Positions 26,832 to 35,385 of a stretch of DNA of 64,000 nucleotides are shown here, piece after piece (the first letter of the stretch is position 1; each line of letters begins with the position of its first letter). Source of the DNA: Dyadobacter frigoris (GTDB lineage: Bacteria > Bacteroidota > Bacteroidia > Cytophagales > Spirosomataceae); NCBI RefSeq assembly GCF_005280585.1, contig NZ_SZVO01000002.1, positions 691,005 through 755,004 of the forward strand. The letters are read 5' to 3'. Under the pieces are notes generated by a model, which did not search any database, had not been told where the DNA came from, and worked only from the letters and a program-made list of their open reading frames with translations. A program made the position numbers and the translations under genes.

Positions 26832-27590
26832 ATGAGTAAATTAAAAAACAAAGTAGCGATCGTTACCGGTGCTTCAAAAGGAATAGGTGCATCTATCGCG
26901 AAATACTTGGCCCACGAAGGCGCAAAGGTTGTTGTAAATTATGCTTCAAGTAAAGAAGGCGCAGATAGCGTGGTTAAGGAGATAACCGACAATGGCGGCA
27001 TAGCCATTGCGGTACAGGCCGATGTATCGAATGAAGTCGATGTAACCAGGCTTTTTGAAGAAACAAAGAAGACTTTCGGCACGTTGGATATTTTGGTCAA
27101 CAACGCGGTTTATCAGCAATTTTTACCTGTTGAACAGGCATCGGCAGAAGCTTTTCATCAGCATTTCAACGTCAATGTTTTGGGTCCTATACTTACTATC
27201 CAGGCATCTTTAAAACTGTTTGGCGATAAGGGCGGCAATATCATCAACATTAGTTCGGGTGCAAGCAAATCGCCGATGGCGGGAGTCTCTTTGTACTCTG
27301 CAACTAAAGCAGCATTAGATGCCATAACCATTTCTTTATCGAAAGAATTGGGCGCAAAAAACGTTCGTATCAACTCGATTTTGCCGGGCGCTACGGAAAC
27401 CGAGGGGGCAACTAGTGCAGGTGTAACTGCCGGTAGTGAGTATGAAAAAATGTTTATTGCCAATACCCCGCTTGGTCGCAGGGGCCAGCCCGAAGATATT
27501 GCGAAAGCTGCCGTATTTCTTGCTTCGGATGATGCAGCCTGGATTACGGGCGAGCAAATTTCGGTTTCGGGTGGTATGTATGGCTTTTAA
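26832..27590 (+). CDS. Short-chain dehydrogenase/reductase
   Basis: 252 residues, classical SDR. TGASKGIG (about 12-19) binds the cofactor, NNAVY replaces the usual NNAG, and the catalytic Ser (ISSGAS) and YSATK carry the active site. PLGRRGQPEDIAKAAVFLASD and a C-terminal GGMYGF follow. This is closest to 3-oxoacyl-ACP reductase-like or glucose dehydrogenase-like SDRs; the substrate is unknown. It probably forms an HxlR-regulated redox cassette with the gene before it. Confidence 0.9.
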   Translation: MSKLKNKVAIVTGASKGIGASIAKYLAHEGAKVVVNYASSKEGADSVVKEITDNGGIAIAVQADVSNEVDVTRLFEETKKTFGTLDILVNNAVYQQFLPVEQASAEAFHQHFNVNVLGPILTIQASLKLFGDKGGNIINISSGASKSPMAGVSLYSATKAALDAITISLSKELGAKNVRINSILPGATETEGATSAGVTAGSEYEKMFIANTPLGRRGQPEDIAKAAVFLASDDAAWITGEQISVSGGMYGF

Positions 27591-27608
27591 GTCCATCCAC
27601 CCAAAAAT

Positions 27609-27671
27609 ATGAAGAACAATGGGTTGGAATTATTGGTTGACGGTGGTACTACCAACTGCGCATTAAACTAA
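27609..27671 (+). pseudogene. C-terminal tail of another SDR
   Basis: A 20-codon frame ending NNGLELLVDGGTTNCALN then TAA resembles the last residues of SDR proteins (…GxxLxVDGG…). It has no upstream domain, so it is a leftover fragment, possibly from recombination between SDR genes. Confidence 0.35.
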
Positions 27672-27758
27672 ATCAGCAATAACCACTACTCTTAACTCAA
27701 AAAGCCACAGATACACCAGTTGAGAGCACTGAAAAAGTCTTTTAGGAATTCTAATTAA

Positions 27759-27869
27759 AAAACGGGCTATGGGCGGGCAATATCTTACGGAATTACAAAT
27801 ATGCAAATGAAGGGAGCATTGGCAATTTTTACAGTAAATCTGAAGAGAATGATTAAACTAGTCCCGTAG
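27759..27869 (+). pseudogene. Probable transposase C-terminal fragment
   Basis: After TAA at 27756, the frame reads GYGRAISYG..., MKGALAIFTVNLKRMIKLV before TAG. The AIFTVNLKRM segment is like the last helix of DDE transposases of the IS5/IS1182 type (…AYNLKRM…). Too short to assign a family firmly. Confidence 0.35.
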
Positions 27870-27967
27870 GTATCCACAAACAAAAAGTAACCGTAAATTC
27901 CTTAATTTTCAAAGCATGGATAATTTATTGATAACCTAATCAACCAATTAAGAGTTTTTTTAAATAA

Positions 27968-28008
27968 AAAACGGATCAAGTAAAAACAGGTTCTACTTGA
28001 TCCGTTTT
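27968..28008. terminator. Bidirectional terminator
   Basis: AAAACGGATCAAGTA pairs perfectly with TACTTGATCCGTTTT across 11 bases. The minus strand gains a T-rich tail, so it may serve the ABC permease gene. The rest of 27591-28328 shows only the two short fragments listed. Confidence 0.65.
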
Positions 28009-28328
28009 AAAGGATTACTCATAAATGAGTAGCTTTTTCAGTGCCCTCACACCAGTTATCCGTGGCTTTTTAATTTTCGGACAATACGTTTAACTGACAA
28101 ACTAAACCAACGACAAAAGCCTGTGTTATTAACATCGGTTTTGCGTTATAGCAGCTGAAGCGTATATGAATAACTGACCGCGGTGACTTGACAATCATCA
28201 AAAAAGATTCATCTCTCAAAACGCTAATTTCTTAAAACAATGGATCTCATATCAAGTCTCTCAAAACCACCATTTTATGTGATGAACTTTAACCATCTAA
28301 ACGAGGGTAACATAAGGAAACCCCAAAC

Positions 28329-30758
28329 TTATTCGCTACGTAAGCTCTTGACGGGATTCATCAACGCGGCTTTGACACTTTGAAAACTTACGGTTGCCAG
28401 GGCAATTCCTATAGCCAGCCCACCTGCTGCCACAAATGTCCACCACTTGATGTCAGTTTTATAAGCAAAGTCCTGTAACCACCAAGTCATAGCGTACCAG
28501 GCAAGGGGGGACGCTAGTAGCATAGCCAGACCAACTGGCTTAAGAAAATCCCTGGATAATAACATGACAACACTTCCAACGCTGGCTCCGAGCACTTTTC
28601 GAATACCAATTTCCTTTATGCGATTTTTAGCCGTGAACATGGCTAGCCCCAAAAGACCTAAACAGGCAATACTAATCGCTACAAGTGCGAACCAACTGAA
28701 CAAAGTGGCTACCCGTTCATCCGATTCGTACTGTTGCCGAAAATGATCATCTAAGAAAAAGAACTCAAACGCATTGCCAGGAAAGGCTTCCTGATAGGCT
28801 TTTTGGAGCACCGCTATTGATTGCCGTATATTATTGCTACGTAACTCAATCGTCAGAAAGCTGCTATTCCAGGGAATATGCTGAAAAATAATAGAACGAT
28901 TTGACGTTTTAAGGGATTGCTGATGGAAGTCATTTACGACGCCGATAATCTTTTTGGGTAGTACATTGCCAATTTCCTGATTGAGTGCCTGTTCGGCGGT
29001 TGCGAAACCAAAAGCCTTTAACGCGCTTTTGTTTATGATAACCGCGTCGTTATCAAGTACTAAGTCTTTATTGAAGTTTCGTCCCGCCAACAACTTGATT
29101 TTGTACGTCGGAATAAAATCTTCGTCAACAGCCAACATGCTGCACAGTTTATAATCGGCGGCAGCCTCATGGAACCGTTGCAATTCGTCCGTCCAGAAAA
29201 TTTCCTGCCCCGGAACTTCGGAGGAAGTCGTTATCTGCTGTATACCCGTCTGTGCTAGCATCCGATCCTTAAAAAAGCGAATGTCATTGGTAAAGCTATC
29301 CGTTCGAAACAATTTGGGGGCTTTAATGATGAGCTTCTGGTCGATGTTCATCCCTAAATCCTGCTTCTGCATGAAATTAAGCTGCTGATTAATGACCAGC
29401 GTGGCAATGATCAGGAAAATTGAAACTGTAAACTGAAACACCACTAAGGTTTTACGGAACGATTCGCCACCGGCTTGTTTAGGCAAATACCCTTTTAAAA
29501 TGGCAATTGGTTTGAACGAGGAAAGGATAAAAGCGGGATAAAATCCGGAAAGAAAGAACCCCAGACAAACTACCGTTAAGGATACGATCCAAAACAGGGG
29601 TTTCTGACCCATGGAAAAGCCATTGGTAGCCTGAATCCAGTCCTTAAAGATGATGTGCGCCAGTAAAAAAAGACCAAATCCAATTAAGACAGATAACAGA
29701 TTAATACCCAGAGATTCAACAAAAAACTGTTGCATCAATTGTCCCTTTTCAGACCCCAGTGCTTTGCGGAGTCCTACTTCTTTTGCCCGTTCAATACCTC
29801 TCGCCGCGGATAGGTTGATATAATTAAGCCAGCCAATAGCCAGAATCAGTAAAGCAATGAGGATGAGTACATAAACGATAACAATTTTCCCGTTTGCTTC
29901 GACTTCTGTGGCCGTTTGGGAATATAAGTGAATGGCACGAAGGGGTTGTAAAACGAACGTTTGTCTGATCTTATATTTCTTCAGTTGCTTACCAATATGC
30001 TTTTCGATAATACCGGACAGTCGGCCCTCCAATACTTTTGGCGAGGTGCCCGGTTTCAGGAGCAGATACGTATAAAAATTAGTCCAGTACCAGCCACCAG
30101 TGGCAAACTGCTGATTTTTTAGCAGATTCCGGATGGAAAAAACAAAATCGAAATGGATATGACTATTTGCCGGAATATCAGCAAATATGCCTTCCACTAC
30201 GTAGTCACCTCCCTGCCAATCTGTACTTAACTGAAGCGTTTTGCCAATCGGATTTTCCTGACCAAAATATTTTTGCGCCATCGTTTCTGAAATCACAACC
30301 GACTCAGGTCGGCGTAACACCTGATTGGCAGAACCTTTTAGCAACGGGAATGAAAATACATTGAATAAAGAAGAGTCGGCATAGAATGCTTTTTTCTCGT
30401 GATAGCTGACCAGTTCGCCCGTAGGTTTCCGGTAACTGATCATGCCGTCTGCCTGGTGGAGCCGAACGAAATTTTCTACCTCAGGAAAGGTTTCCTTTAT
30501 GGCCGGAGCTTCAGCGTGGTAGCTGACCGCACTGCTATTGGTCAGAACGCCCTGTTTGTAATCATCCAGTAGGATGCGATAGATGTTACCGGAATTGGTA
30601 TGGAATTCATCATAGCTAAACTCAGAGAATACGTACTGGGCAATTAACAGGAAAGCAGCTATACCAGAGGCTAATCCAAAAATCATGATGAACGAAATAG
30701 CCTTATATTTCAGCAGATTACGCCAGGCAACTGTGATGTAATTCCGTATCATAGCCAA
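28329..30758 (-). CDS. ABC transporter permease (MacB/FtsX type)
   Basis: 809 residues. It has an N-terminal helix (about 17-40), a periplasmic MacB-type core (YRILLDDYKQG...FPEVENFVRLH, VVISETMAQKYFGQENPIGKTL), four helices (about 285-450) with the FtsX motif ERAKEVGLRKALGS, then a second periplasmic domain and three C-terminal helices with KEIGIRKVLGASVGS. This duplicated form is widespread in Bacteroidota. These proteins drive mechanotransmission across the envelope, exporting peptides, lipoproteins or drugs with a separate ATPase; none is encoded nearby. An operator-like repeat precedes it. Confidence 0.9.
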   Translation of the reverse strand: MAMIRNYITVAWRNLLKYKAISFIMIFGLASGIAAFLLIAQYVFSEFSYDEFHTNSGNIYRILLDDYKQGVLTNSSAVSYHAEAPAIKETFPEVENFVRLHQADGMISYRKPTGELVSYHEKKAFYADSSLFNVFSFPLLKGSANQVLRRPESVVISETMAQKYFGQENPIGKTLQLSTDWQGGDYVVEGIFADIPANSHIHFDFVFSIRNLLKNQQFATGGWYWTNFYTYLLLKPGTSPKVLEGRLSGIIEKHIGKQLKKYKIRQTFVLQPLRAIHLYSQTATEVEANGKIVIVYVLILIALLILAIGWLNYINLSAARGIERAKEVGLRKALGSEKGQLMQQFFVESLGINLLSVLIGFGLFLLAHIIFKDWIQATNGFSMGQKPLFWIVSLTVVCLGFFLSGFYPAFILSSFKPIAILKGYLPKQAGGESFRKTLVVFQFTVSIFLIIATLVINQQLNFMQKQDLGMNIDQKLIIKAPKLFRTDSFTNDIRFFKDRMLAQTGIQQITTSSEVPGQEIFWTDELQRFHEAAADYKLCSMLAVDEDFIPTYKIKLLAGRNFNKDLVLDNDAVIINKSALKAFGFATAEQALNQEIGNVLPKKIIGVVNDFHQQSLKTSNRSIIFQHIPWNSSFLTIELRSNNIRQSIAVLQKAYQEAFPGNAFEFFFLDDHFRQQYESDERVATLFSWFALVAISIACLGLLGLAMFTAKNRIKEIGIRKVLGASVGSVVMLLSRDFLKPVGLAMLLASPLAWYAMTWWLQDFAYKTDIKWWTFVAAGGLAIGIALATVSFQSVKAALMNPVKSLRSE

Positions 30759-30830
30759 CGTGAATGAATGATCAGATAATGAATTTGAGTCCTTTCCTAA
30801 TTACTACGGGCTAAATGTATAACTTATTTG

Positions 30831-30857
30831 TTAGTTTAAAAACTAACTGATTAGTTA
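30831..30857. promoter_or_regulatory. Possible operator upstream of the ABC permease
   Basis: TTAGTT...AACTAA forms an inverted repeat, followed by a further CTGATTAGTTA half-site, about 75 bp upstream of the permease start. It resembles a TetR-type operator, but no TetR gene is adjacent. Confidence 0.3.
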
Positions 30858-30859
30858 AT

Positions 30860-31203
30860 TCAATGAAAAATCTCCACCCAATGCTCTATAACAAACTCGA
30901 AGTTGATTTTTGAGTCAGGTTTGACCTGATATCCTAATTCATGGTAAGTCGTGACCGCGTCTATCGAAGGTAATTGTGTTCATGTATTTTGGCCAGCCGC
31001 GGCCTGAAAGCTATTCAGAGCAAGGCGGTAATGGCAAATATGATTTCAGAAAAGCCACCGGTATCTCCGGGCGGCCGGTGCCGTGGAATGAGCGGCAGAG
31101 TGGATGACCCGGTTGTGCATCAACCCATCGATTATATAGGGTACTTCATGCTCCGACGAACTGGATGCGGTCTGATAAAAGAGCTGGCCTGCTTCATCTA
31201 GAG
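30860..31203 (-). pseudogene. Tn3-family transposase remnant
   Basis: Minus-strand pieces in successive frames read LDEAGQLFYQTASSSSEHEV, PYIIDGLMHNRVIHS, GDTGGFSEIIFAITALL, then after a stop IAFRPRLAKIHEH, and finally YHELGYQVKPDSKINFEF and VIEHW before TGA at 30862. In order they match the catalytic region of Tn3-family TnpA (…DGLMHN…HSTDTHGY…FGLTHLLGFSFAPRI…KI…EHWDDI). At least two frameshifts and a stop show it is dead. It is GC-richer than its surroundings. The rest of 30759-31342 shows no gene. Confidence 0.65.
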
Positions 31204-31280
31204 AGAATAAACGGTTCCCCCCTTACCATTTCCAAAATACCGCGCGGCGGACCGCGTAAAAGACCATGCGGCTCTTTTTA

Positions 31281-31322
31281 CAAAAAGAACATGGTTGAAA
31301 CGCTTAGCGCTTCAACCATGTT
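31281..31322 (-). terminator. Minus-strand terminator
   Basis: AACATGGTTGAA pairs with TTCAACCATGTT, extended by an inner GCG/CGC, and is followed on the minus strand by TTCTTTTTG. It lies just past the small membrane protein gene at 31343. Confidence 0.7.
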
Positions 31323-31342
31323 CTCTTGAATATTTATTTCCT

Positions 31343-31552
31343 CTATTTCATACTGCGGGCTTCATTATATCCTGACAGGAAATCCGTAAAGTGGTTATAA
31401 AACTGGGTCCCGATGATAAAACCAAGTCCGAGAGATCCCACCCAGGTTAAGGTTTTGGATATGTTGGTATCTGAAATCTTAAAAAAGAAGTTTTTACCCA
31501 TTACAACAAAACAAAGACTGATGACAAATAGAATATATAACATGATTTGCAA
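31343..31552 (-). CDS. Small two-helix membrane protein
   Basis: 69 residues. Helix one is LYILFVISLCFVVMGKNFFF, helix two TLTWVGSLGLGFIIGTQFY, with a short charged C-terminus. No family recognised. It is preceded 44 bp upstream by a small lipoprotein gene on the same strand and followed by a clear terminator, which supports a real short operon. Confidence 0.55.
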   Translation of the reverse strand: MQIMLYILFVISLCFVVMGKNFFFKISDTNISKTLTWVGSLGLGFIIGTQFYNHFTDFLSGYNEARSMK

Positions 31553-31596
31553 ATTTTTGGGAGTTGATAATGATTTAATTTGAGGAATCTGTGTTG

Positions 31597-31863
31597 TTAT
31601 TGGTTTAGTGTATTCTCTGATTCATCGTCTGGTGTTCTTTCAGTACTTCTACTTACACTTCCATTCTGACCGATCATGGCCTTGTGTCTCGGTGCTGTAA
31701 TTTTCAAATCGATATCCAAAACATTACCTGCGCCTGGTTTGCCGGACGGAGATTCAGGAGATTGGTAGTAATAAACAGATTCGGGATTGATTTCTTTTTC
31801 TGCACAGCTGGCAAAAAGGAAAGAAACAAGAACCAGAGCAGAGAATTTTAAAGCAGTTTTCAT
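31597..31863 (-). CDS. Small putative lipoprotein
   Basis: 88 residues from ATG 31863 (the open frame extends to 31920). The signal MKTALKFSALVLVSFLFASC ends in a good lipobox cysteine (FASC). The mature part is short and hydrophilic, with PESPSGKPGAGN and SRSTERTPDDESE, and looks disordered. The function is unknown. Probably co-transcribed with the membrane protein downstream and divergent from the sensor kinase gene. Confidence 0.55.
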   Translation of the reverse strand: MKTALKFSALVLVSFLFASCAEKEINPESVYYYQSPESPSGKPGAGNVLDIDLKITAPRHKAMIGQNGSVSRSTERTPDDESENTLNQ

Positions 31864-32141
31864 AGGGATTGAAAAGTTTATATGATAATTATTTGTTTGA
31901 ATCGTTGTCCGTGATGACATTGCAAAGGTGTGGGATGAAAAGTGCAGTTGAAATTTGTTGTGACCAACCTGGTTAATCGGATGACGAAAGATGAAAAGTA
32001 TACTGTAAAGCCGTTTGCAGTAGGTTTAGGCTGATTCTAAATCAGATTTCGGGCTTCGTCATTTAAGTTGAGGTATTGGTCATAAAAATTAAGGGCTTAA
32101 CAGTACCGATGTTACATTTAAGCCGAACTATTTTTAATAGA

Positions 32142-33755
32142 ATGATAAACAAACTTTTACCTGCCAATAGCAAAACAGGTGTTATCCTCGGCGTTCTTAC
32201 GGCGGCCATTATAATTAGCGCCTGGGATTACACCGGATATTTTTCTCAATGGAATGCGATCGGTCTGCCTGTTACCATGCTTTTAAACTGGGCCCTTTAT
32301 CTTTTTGCCTATCATGTACTTGTTCCTGTGCGGCGTCTTCATATTTCAAGGATTAAGTTCGGGGCACTTTTTGTTGCAGGCGTACTGTTATTTTCAGCCT
32401 CCTCATTTTTGGTGGCAAAACTTACCATTTCTGAAAGTGAGTATAGCGCATCGGCAGCTCACGTTGGTGAGGTATTGGGTACTGGCAAGAAATCCGTCAT
32501 GCATAGGGATTCTACCATGAACAGGGATTATATTATGGGTATGATGGTTGTCAATCCCTTCACTTTACTGCTATACGTTATTATAGCAAATTACCACAGA
32601 CGTAATCACTGGCTGCTCAGACTTGACCGCTGGTGGAAAAACGAAAAGTATAGCCTTTCCTGGCTACACATGGTTTGGCTGGTACTGGGCTGGGTGCTTT
32701 GGCTTTTTCTGACGATATTTTCAAATATTTTTTCTGGCAAACCCATTGTATGGAGCACAACGTTATTGATGGTTTTACCATCGGTAATATTCTTTTACAT
32801 CAACCTGAAAACCAGTTTCAGCTTATTGATAAAAAATAAGATTGTCCTGGCCTTACTAAGCAGTCTGGCGCTTTGGGTTATTTTGGTCGTCGTTAAGATC
32901 ATCTGGTTTTTCCTTTTGACAAAAGGTTTTGGGCTGCCTTCTATTTTAAATGGAGTTGATGTTTTCCAAACCATACCAACCGATGGAAAGTCATCGGCAT
33001 ATAAATTGGGTAGAGCTTTCGGAAGAGTTGCGAGTATTGCCAATTCCTGGGACCTGGTGATTTTGCTGATCAGTTTTATTTATGGTTATGCCAGAAAATC
33101 TGAACAATACCAGCAAGACCTTCGGGACCTGGCCGAAAGTAGGCAGAAGGAAATGCTGAAACAAAAAGTGCTGGAAAAAGAGGTTTTGGATGCCAGATTA
33201 CAATCGCTGAAATATCAGATCAATCCTCATTTTCTGTTTAATAGCCTGAATTTTCTATATTCCCAATCCCTGTCCCTATCGGATGATTTGGCGCGTGCAA
33301 CCATGCTTCTTTCTAAAATGATGCGTTATGGTTTGCAGGAGAATAACGATGAGGCGAAAGTTTCACTGGTCGACGAGATTGAACATTTATATAACTTCAT
33401 AGAATTTAACCAGCTCCGTTTCTCGAATTACCTGCAAATTGATTTTAGCGTTCAGGGACAAGTACAGATACGCAGGATAATGCCGTTGCTTTTGATCACT
33501 TTTGTTGAGAATGCCTTTAAATATGGAGAACTGCACCAGGAGGAATTTCCGTTGCAAATCCATTTGAAAGTGGACTCGGAAAAGCTTGTATTTTTTGTGA
33601 AAAATAAAATAAGAAGCGGCCCAAAGGAAGATTCCACTGGCATTGGAATTGAAAATATTAAACGAAGGCTGGCGCTTGGATATCCTGGAAAACACATACT
33701 TTCCATACAGAATGATTCGGAATTTTACGCTTCTGAACTAACCATTATTCTTTAA
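32142..33755 (+). CDS. LytS-type sensor histidine kinase (membrane)
   Basis: 537 residues from ATG 32142; in-frame ATGs at 32076 and 32109 give longer versions. Several membrane helices fill the N-terminal half (for example GVILGVLTAAIIISAWDY and MLLNWALYLFAYHVLV). A short coiled coil precedes the His_kinase domain with YQINPHFLFNSLNFLYS, whose histidine is phosphorylated; the ATPase part has NAFKYG and GIGIENIKRRL. The LytTR regulator gene starts 11 bp after the stop, so the two form a two-component system. The signal is unknown. Confidence 0.9.
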   Translation: MINKLLPANSKTGVILGVLTAAIIISAWDYTGYFSQWNAIGLPVTMLLNWALYLFAYHVLVPVRRLHISRIKFGALFVAGVLLFSASSFLVAKLTISESEYSASAAHVGEVLGTGKKSVMHRDSTMNRDYIMGMMVVNPFTLLLYVIIANYHRRNHWLLRLDRWWKNEKYSLSWLHMVWLVLGWVLWLFLTIFSNIFSGKPIVWSTTLLMVLPSVIFFYINLKTSFSLLIKNKIVLALLSSLALWVILVVVKIIWFFLLTKGFGLPSILNGVDVFQTIPTDGKSSAYKLGRAFGRVASIANSWDLVILLISFIYGYARKSEQYQQDLRDLAESRQKEMLKQKVLEKEVLDARLQSLKYQINPHFLFNSLNFLYSQSLSLSDDLARATMLLSKMMRYGLQENNDEAKVSLVDEIEHLYNFIEFNQLRFSNYLQIDFSVQGQVQIRRIMPLLLITFVENAFKYGELHQEEFPLQIHLKVDSEKLVFFVKNKIRSGPKEDSTGIGIENIKRRLALGYPGKHILSIQNDSEFYASELTIIL

Positions 33756-33766
33756 ATTTTGAAAAT

Positions 33767-34513
33767 ATGAATTTACGCTGTCTGATAATTGACGATGAAC
33801 AAGCAGCACTCAATGTTCTTACAAATTATATTGCTAAAACCCCATTTCTTGAATTAACAGGCGCTTATCTCGACCCAATTCAGGCACTGGAAATAATTTA
33901 CACACAGCCCGTTGACCTTATTTTTCTGGATATCCATATGCCGGAGCTTTCCGGTCTGGAATTTATAAAACTCCTTCGTGGGCGAGCCAAGGTGATTCTT
34001 ACCACGGCTTACAGTCAATATGCACTGGAAGGATATGAGCTTGATGTCGTTGATTATTTACTGAAACCAGTACCATTTGACCGTTTCCTGAGAGCGGTTC
34101 AGAAGGCAAAAGATGCTTTAACGACAAAAGAAGAGACTTCGGTTTTGCCCGTTACAGTCGCAACGGTACCGACGGTGACTGCTTCGGATTACGTATTTAT
34201 TAAGGTCGACAGCAAAATTATGAAAGTCCGCTTTGATGATATTTTATACATTGAAGGCTTGGGGAATTACGTCAGCATTTACACAAAAACAGGAAGACTG
34301 GTAACTCTTTCAACGATGAAAGAGGTGGAAGAATATTTGTCTGAAAGTTATTTTACACGCATTCACCGGTCGTACATTATTGCTTTAAACCAAGTAGAAT
34401 ATGTAGAAGGAAATCAGATTTTCTTAAATAAAAACACGGCTGTCCCGTTGGGAGAAACGTATCGGGAAAAATTCTTTAAACTTTTGGAAGAGAATATGAT
34501 GAACAAAAAATAA
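33767..34513 (+). CDS. LytTR-family response regulator
   Basis: 248 residues. The receiver domain (1-120) has IIDDE acidic residues, phosphoacceptor Asp in FLDIHMP, and a conserved Lys in LKPVP. After a linker, the LytTR DNA-binding domain (about 148-245) shows FIKVDSKIMKVRFDDILYIEG and RIHRSYIIALNQVE. It is the partner of the sensor kinase upstream. The target genes cannot be told; the following 228 bp contain no convincing gene. Confidence 0.93.
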   Translation: MNLRCLIIDDEQAALNVLTNYIAKTPFLELTGAYLDPIQALEIIYTQPVDLIFLDIHMPELSGLEFIKLLRGRAKVILTTAYSQYALEGYELDVVDYLLKPVPFDRFLRAVQKAKDALTTKEETSVLPVTVATVPTVTASDYVFIKVDSKIMKVRFDDILYIEGLGNYVSIYTKTGRLVTLSTMKEVEEYLSESYFTRIHRSYIIALNQVEYVEGNQIFLNKNTAVPLGETYREKFFKLLEENMMNKK

Positions 34514-34741
34514 GGGGAATGTTCTCCTTATTTTTTGCCAGTTCTTTTAATTGGCCGGCCGTACTTCTGCATCTTTTCTTTTGCATGGTCACGACGTACA
34601 TTTACTTTTTTATTTTTATCAATTTTTTCATGTGTGTTGTCCTGATTTTACTTTACACTTTCCCAAAGGAGTTGCGCTATATTACCGGGACGTCATCTAC
34701 GGTTAACCATTAACCAAATTCAGTCATTATTTTTTGGATTG

Positions 34742-35098
34742 TTACCGCCCTTCTTCCATAGTAAAAATAATGTTAATCCCACTTCTCCTCATTAATTCGC
34801 TTGCATTAAAGTCATTACATATACCTTCTGCTAAACCATAATTAAAAATCATTTCTCCTTCTTGAATCTCGCTATTAAAACTGCGGTTATTAACAATATG
34901 GCACCTTCCCGCCAATTTTACTAACTCCAAATCGTGGGTTGAAATAATTCCAAAGGCATTAAGATCCTTTAATTGTTTAATTAATGAGAACCCACCTCTA
35001 TGACGATCCTCAGAGTTGGTCCCTTTAAACATTTCATCCGAAAGAAAAACATTGCCTCTTCATCCTTTATTAGTTTCAATAGCTGTTCTATTCTCTTC
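34742..35098 (-). pseudogene. MutS-related ATPase C-terminal pseudogene
   Basis: The 3' frame (34742-35032) begins at the Walker B region, FKGTNSEDRHRGGF, then FGIISTHDLELVKLA with the conserved His, and FNSEIQEGEMIFNYGL...GICNDFNASELMRRSGI. Upstream, RIEQLLKLIKDEEAM and VFLSDEMFKGTN lie in two frames broken by an indel near 35050. The domains before this are absent. It resembles the stand-alone MutS-like ATPases of Bacteroidota rather than MutS itself. Confidence 0.7.
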
Positions 35099-35185
35099 TA
35101 ATCCTTGGTCTGTGTCCCCACAGACCCATCAACCTAACAGCCTAAAAAAGTCCCGAAATCCTAAGATAAATACTTAGTCTCTCAA

Positions 35186-35223
35186 CAAAAAAGTGGATGT
35201 AAATCTAAGATTTACATCCACTT
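35186..35223 (-). terminator. Terminator after tRNA-Arg
   Basis: AAGTGGATGTAAATCT and AGATTTACATCCACTT form a perfect 16-base stem with a one-base loop. On the minus strand it is followed by a run of T, just past the tRNA 3' end. Confidence 0.85.
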
Positions 35224-35235
35224 AAAAACACTTTG

Positions 35236-35307
35236 TGACCGCGACGGGAATCGAACCCATATCTAGAGTTTAGGAAACTCCTATTCTATCCGTTGAACTA
35301 CGCAGTC
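35236..35307 (-). tRNA. tRNA-Arg (anticodon CCT)
   Basis: 72 bases on the minus strand. The acceptor stem GACTGCG pairs with CGCGGTC (one G-T), discriminator A, CCA not encoded. The anticodon stem GGAGT/ACTCT carries the seven-base loop TTCCTAA, giving anticodon CCT, which reads AGG. The T-arm has GGTTCGATTCCC. This is the right-hand end of the decayed accessory interval. Confidence 0.93.
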
Positions 35308-35385
35308 AAACAAATTGGTATCCATATTCCTATGAATACCAATCGGGGTGCAAAATTGGCAAAAATCCGATTCAATTACAAGTGA

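Noticed and set aside
30974..31201. 75-codon plus-strand frame
   Set aside because: The minus strand of the same bases spells Tn3 transposase blocks, so this frame is a shadow.
34519..34713. 64-codon hydrophobic frame after the LytTR gene
   Set aside because: Phe/Leu-rich composition from T-rich DNA, no plausible motif or neighbour support; could be a small membrane protein but looks like chance.
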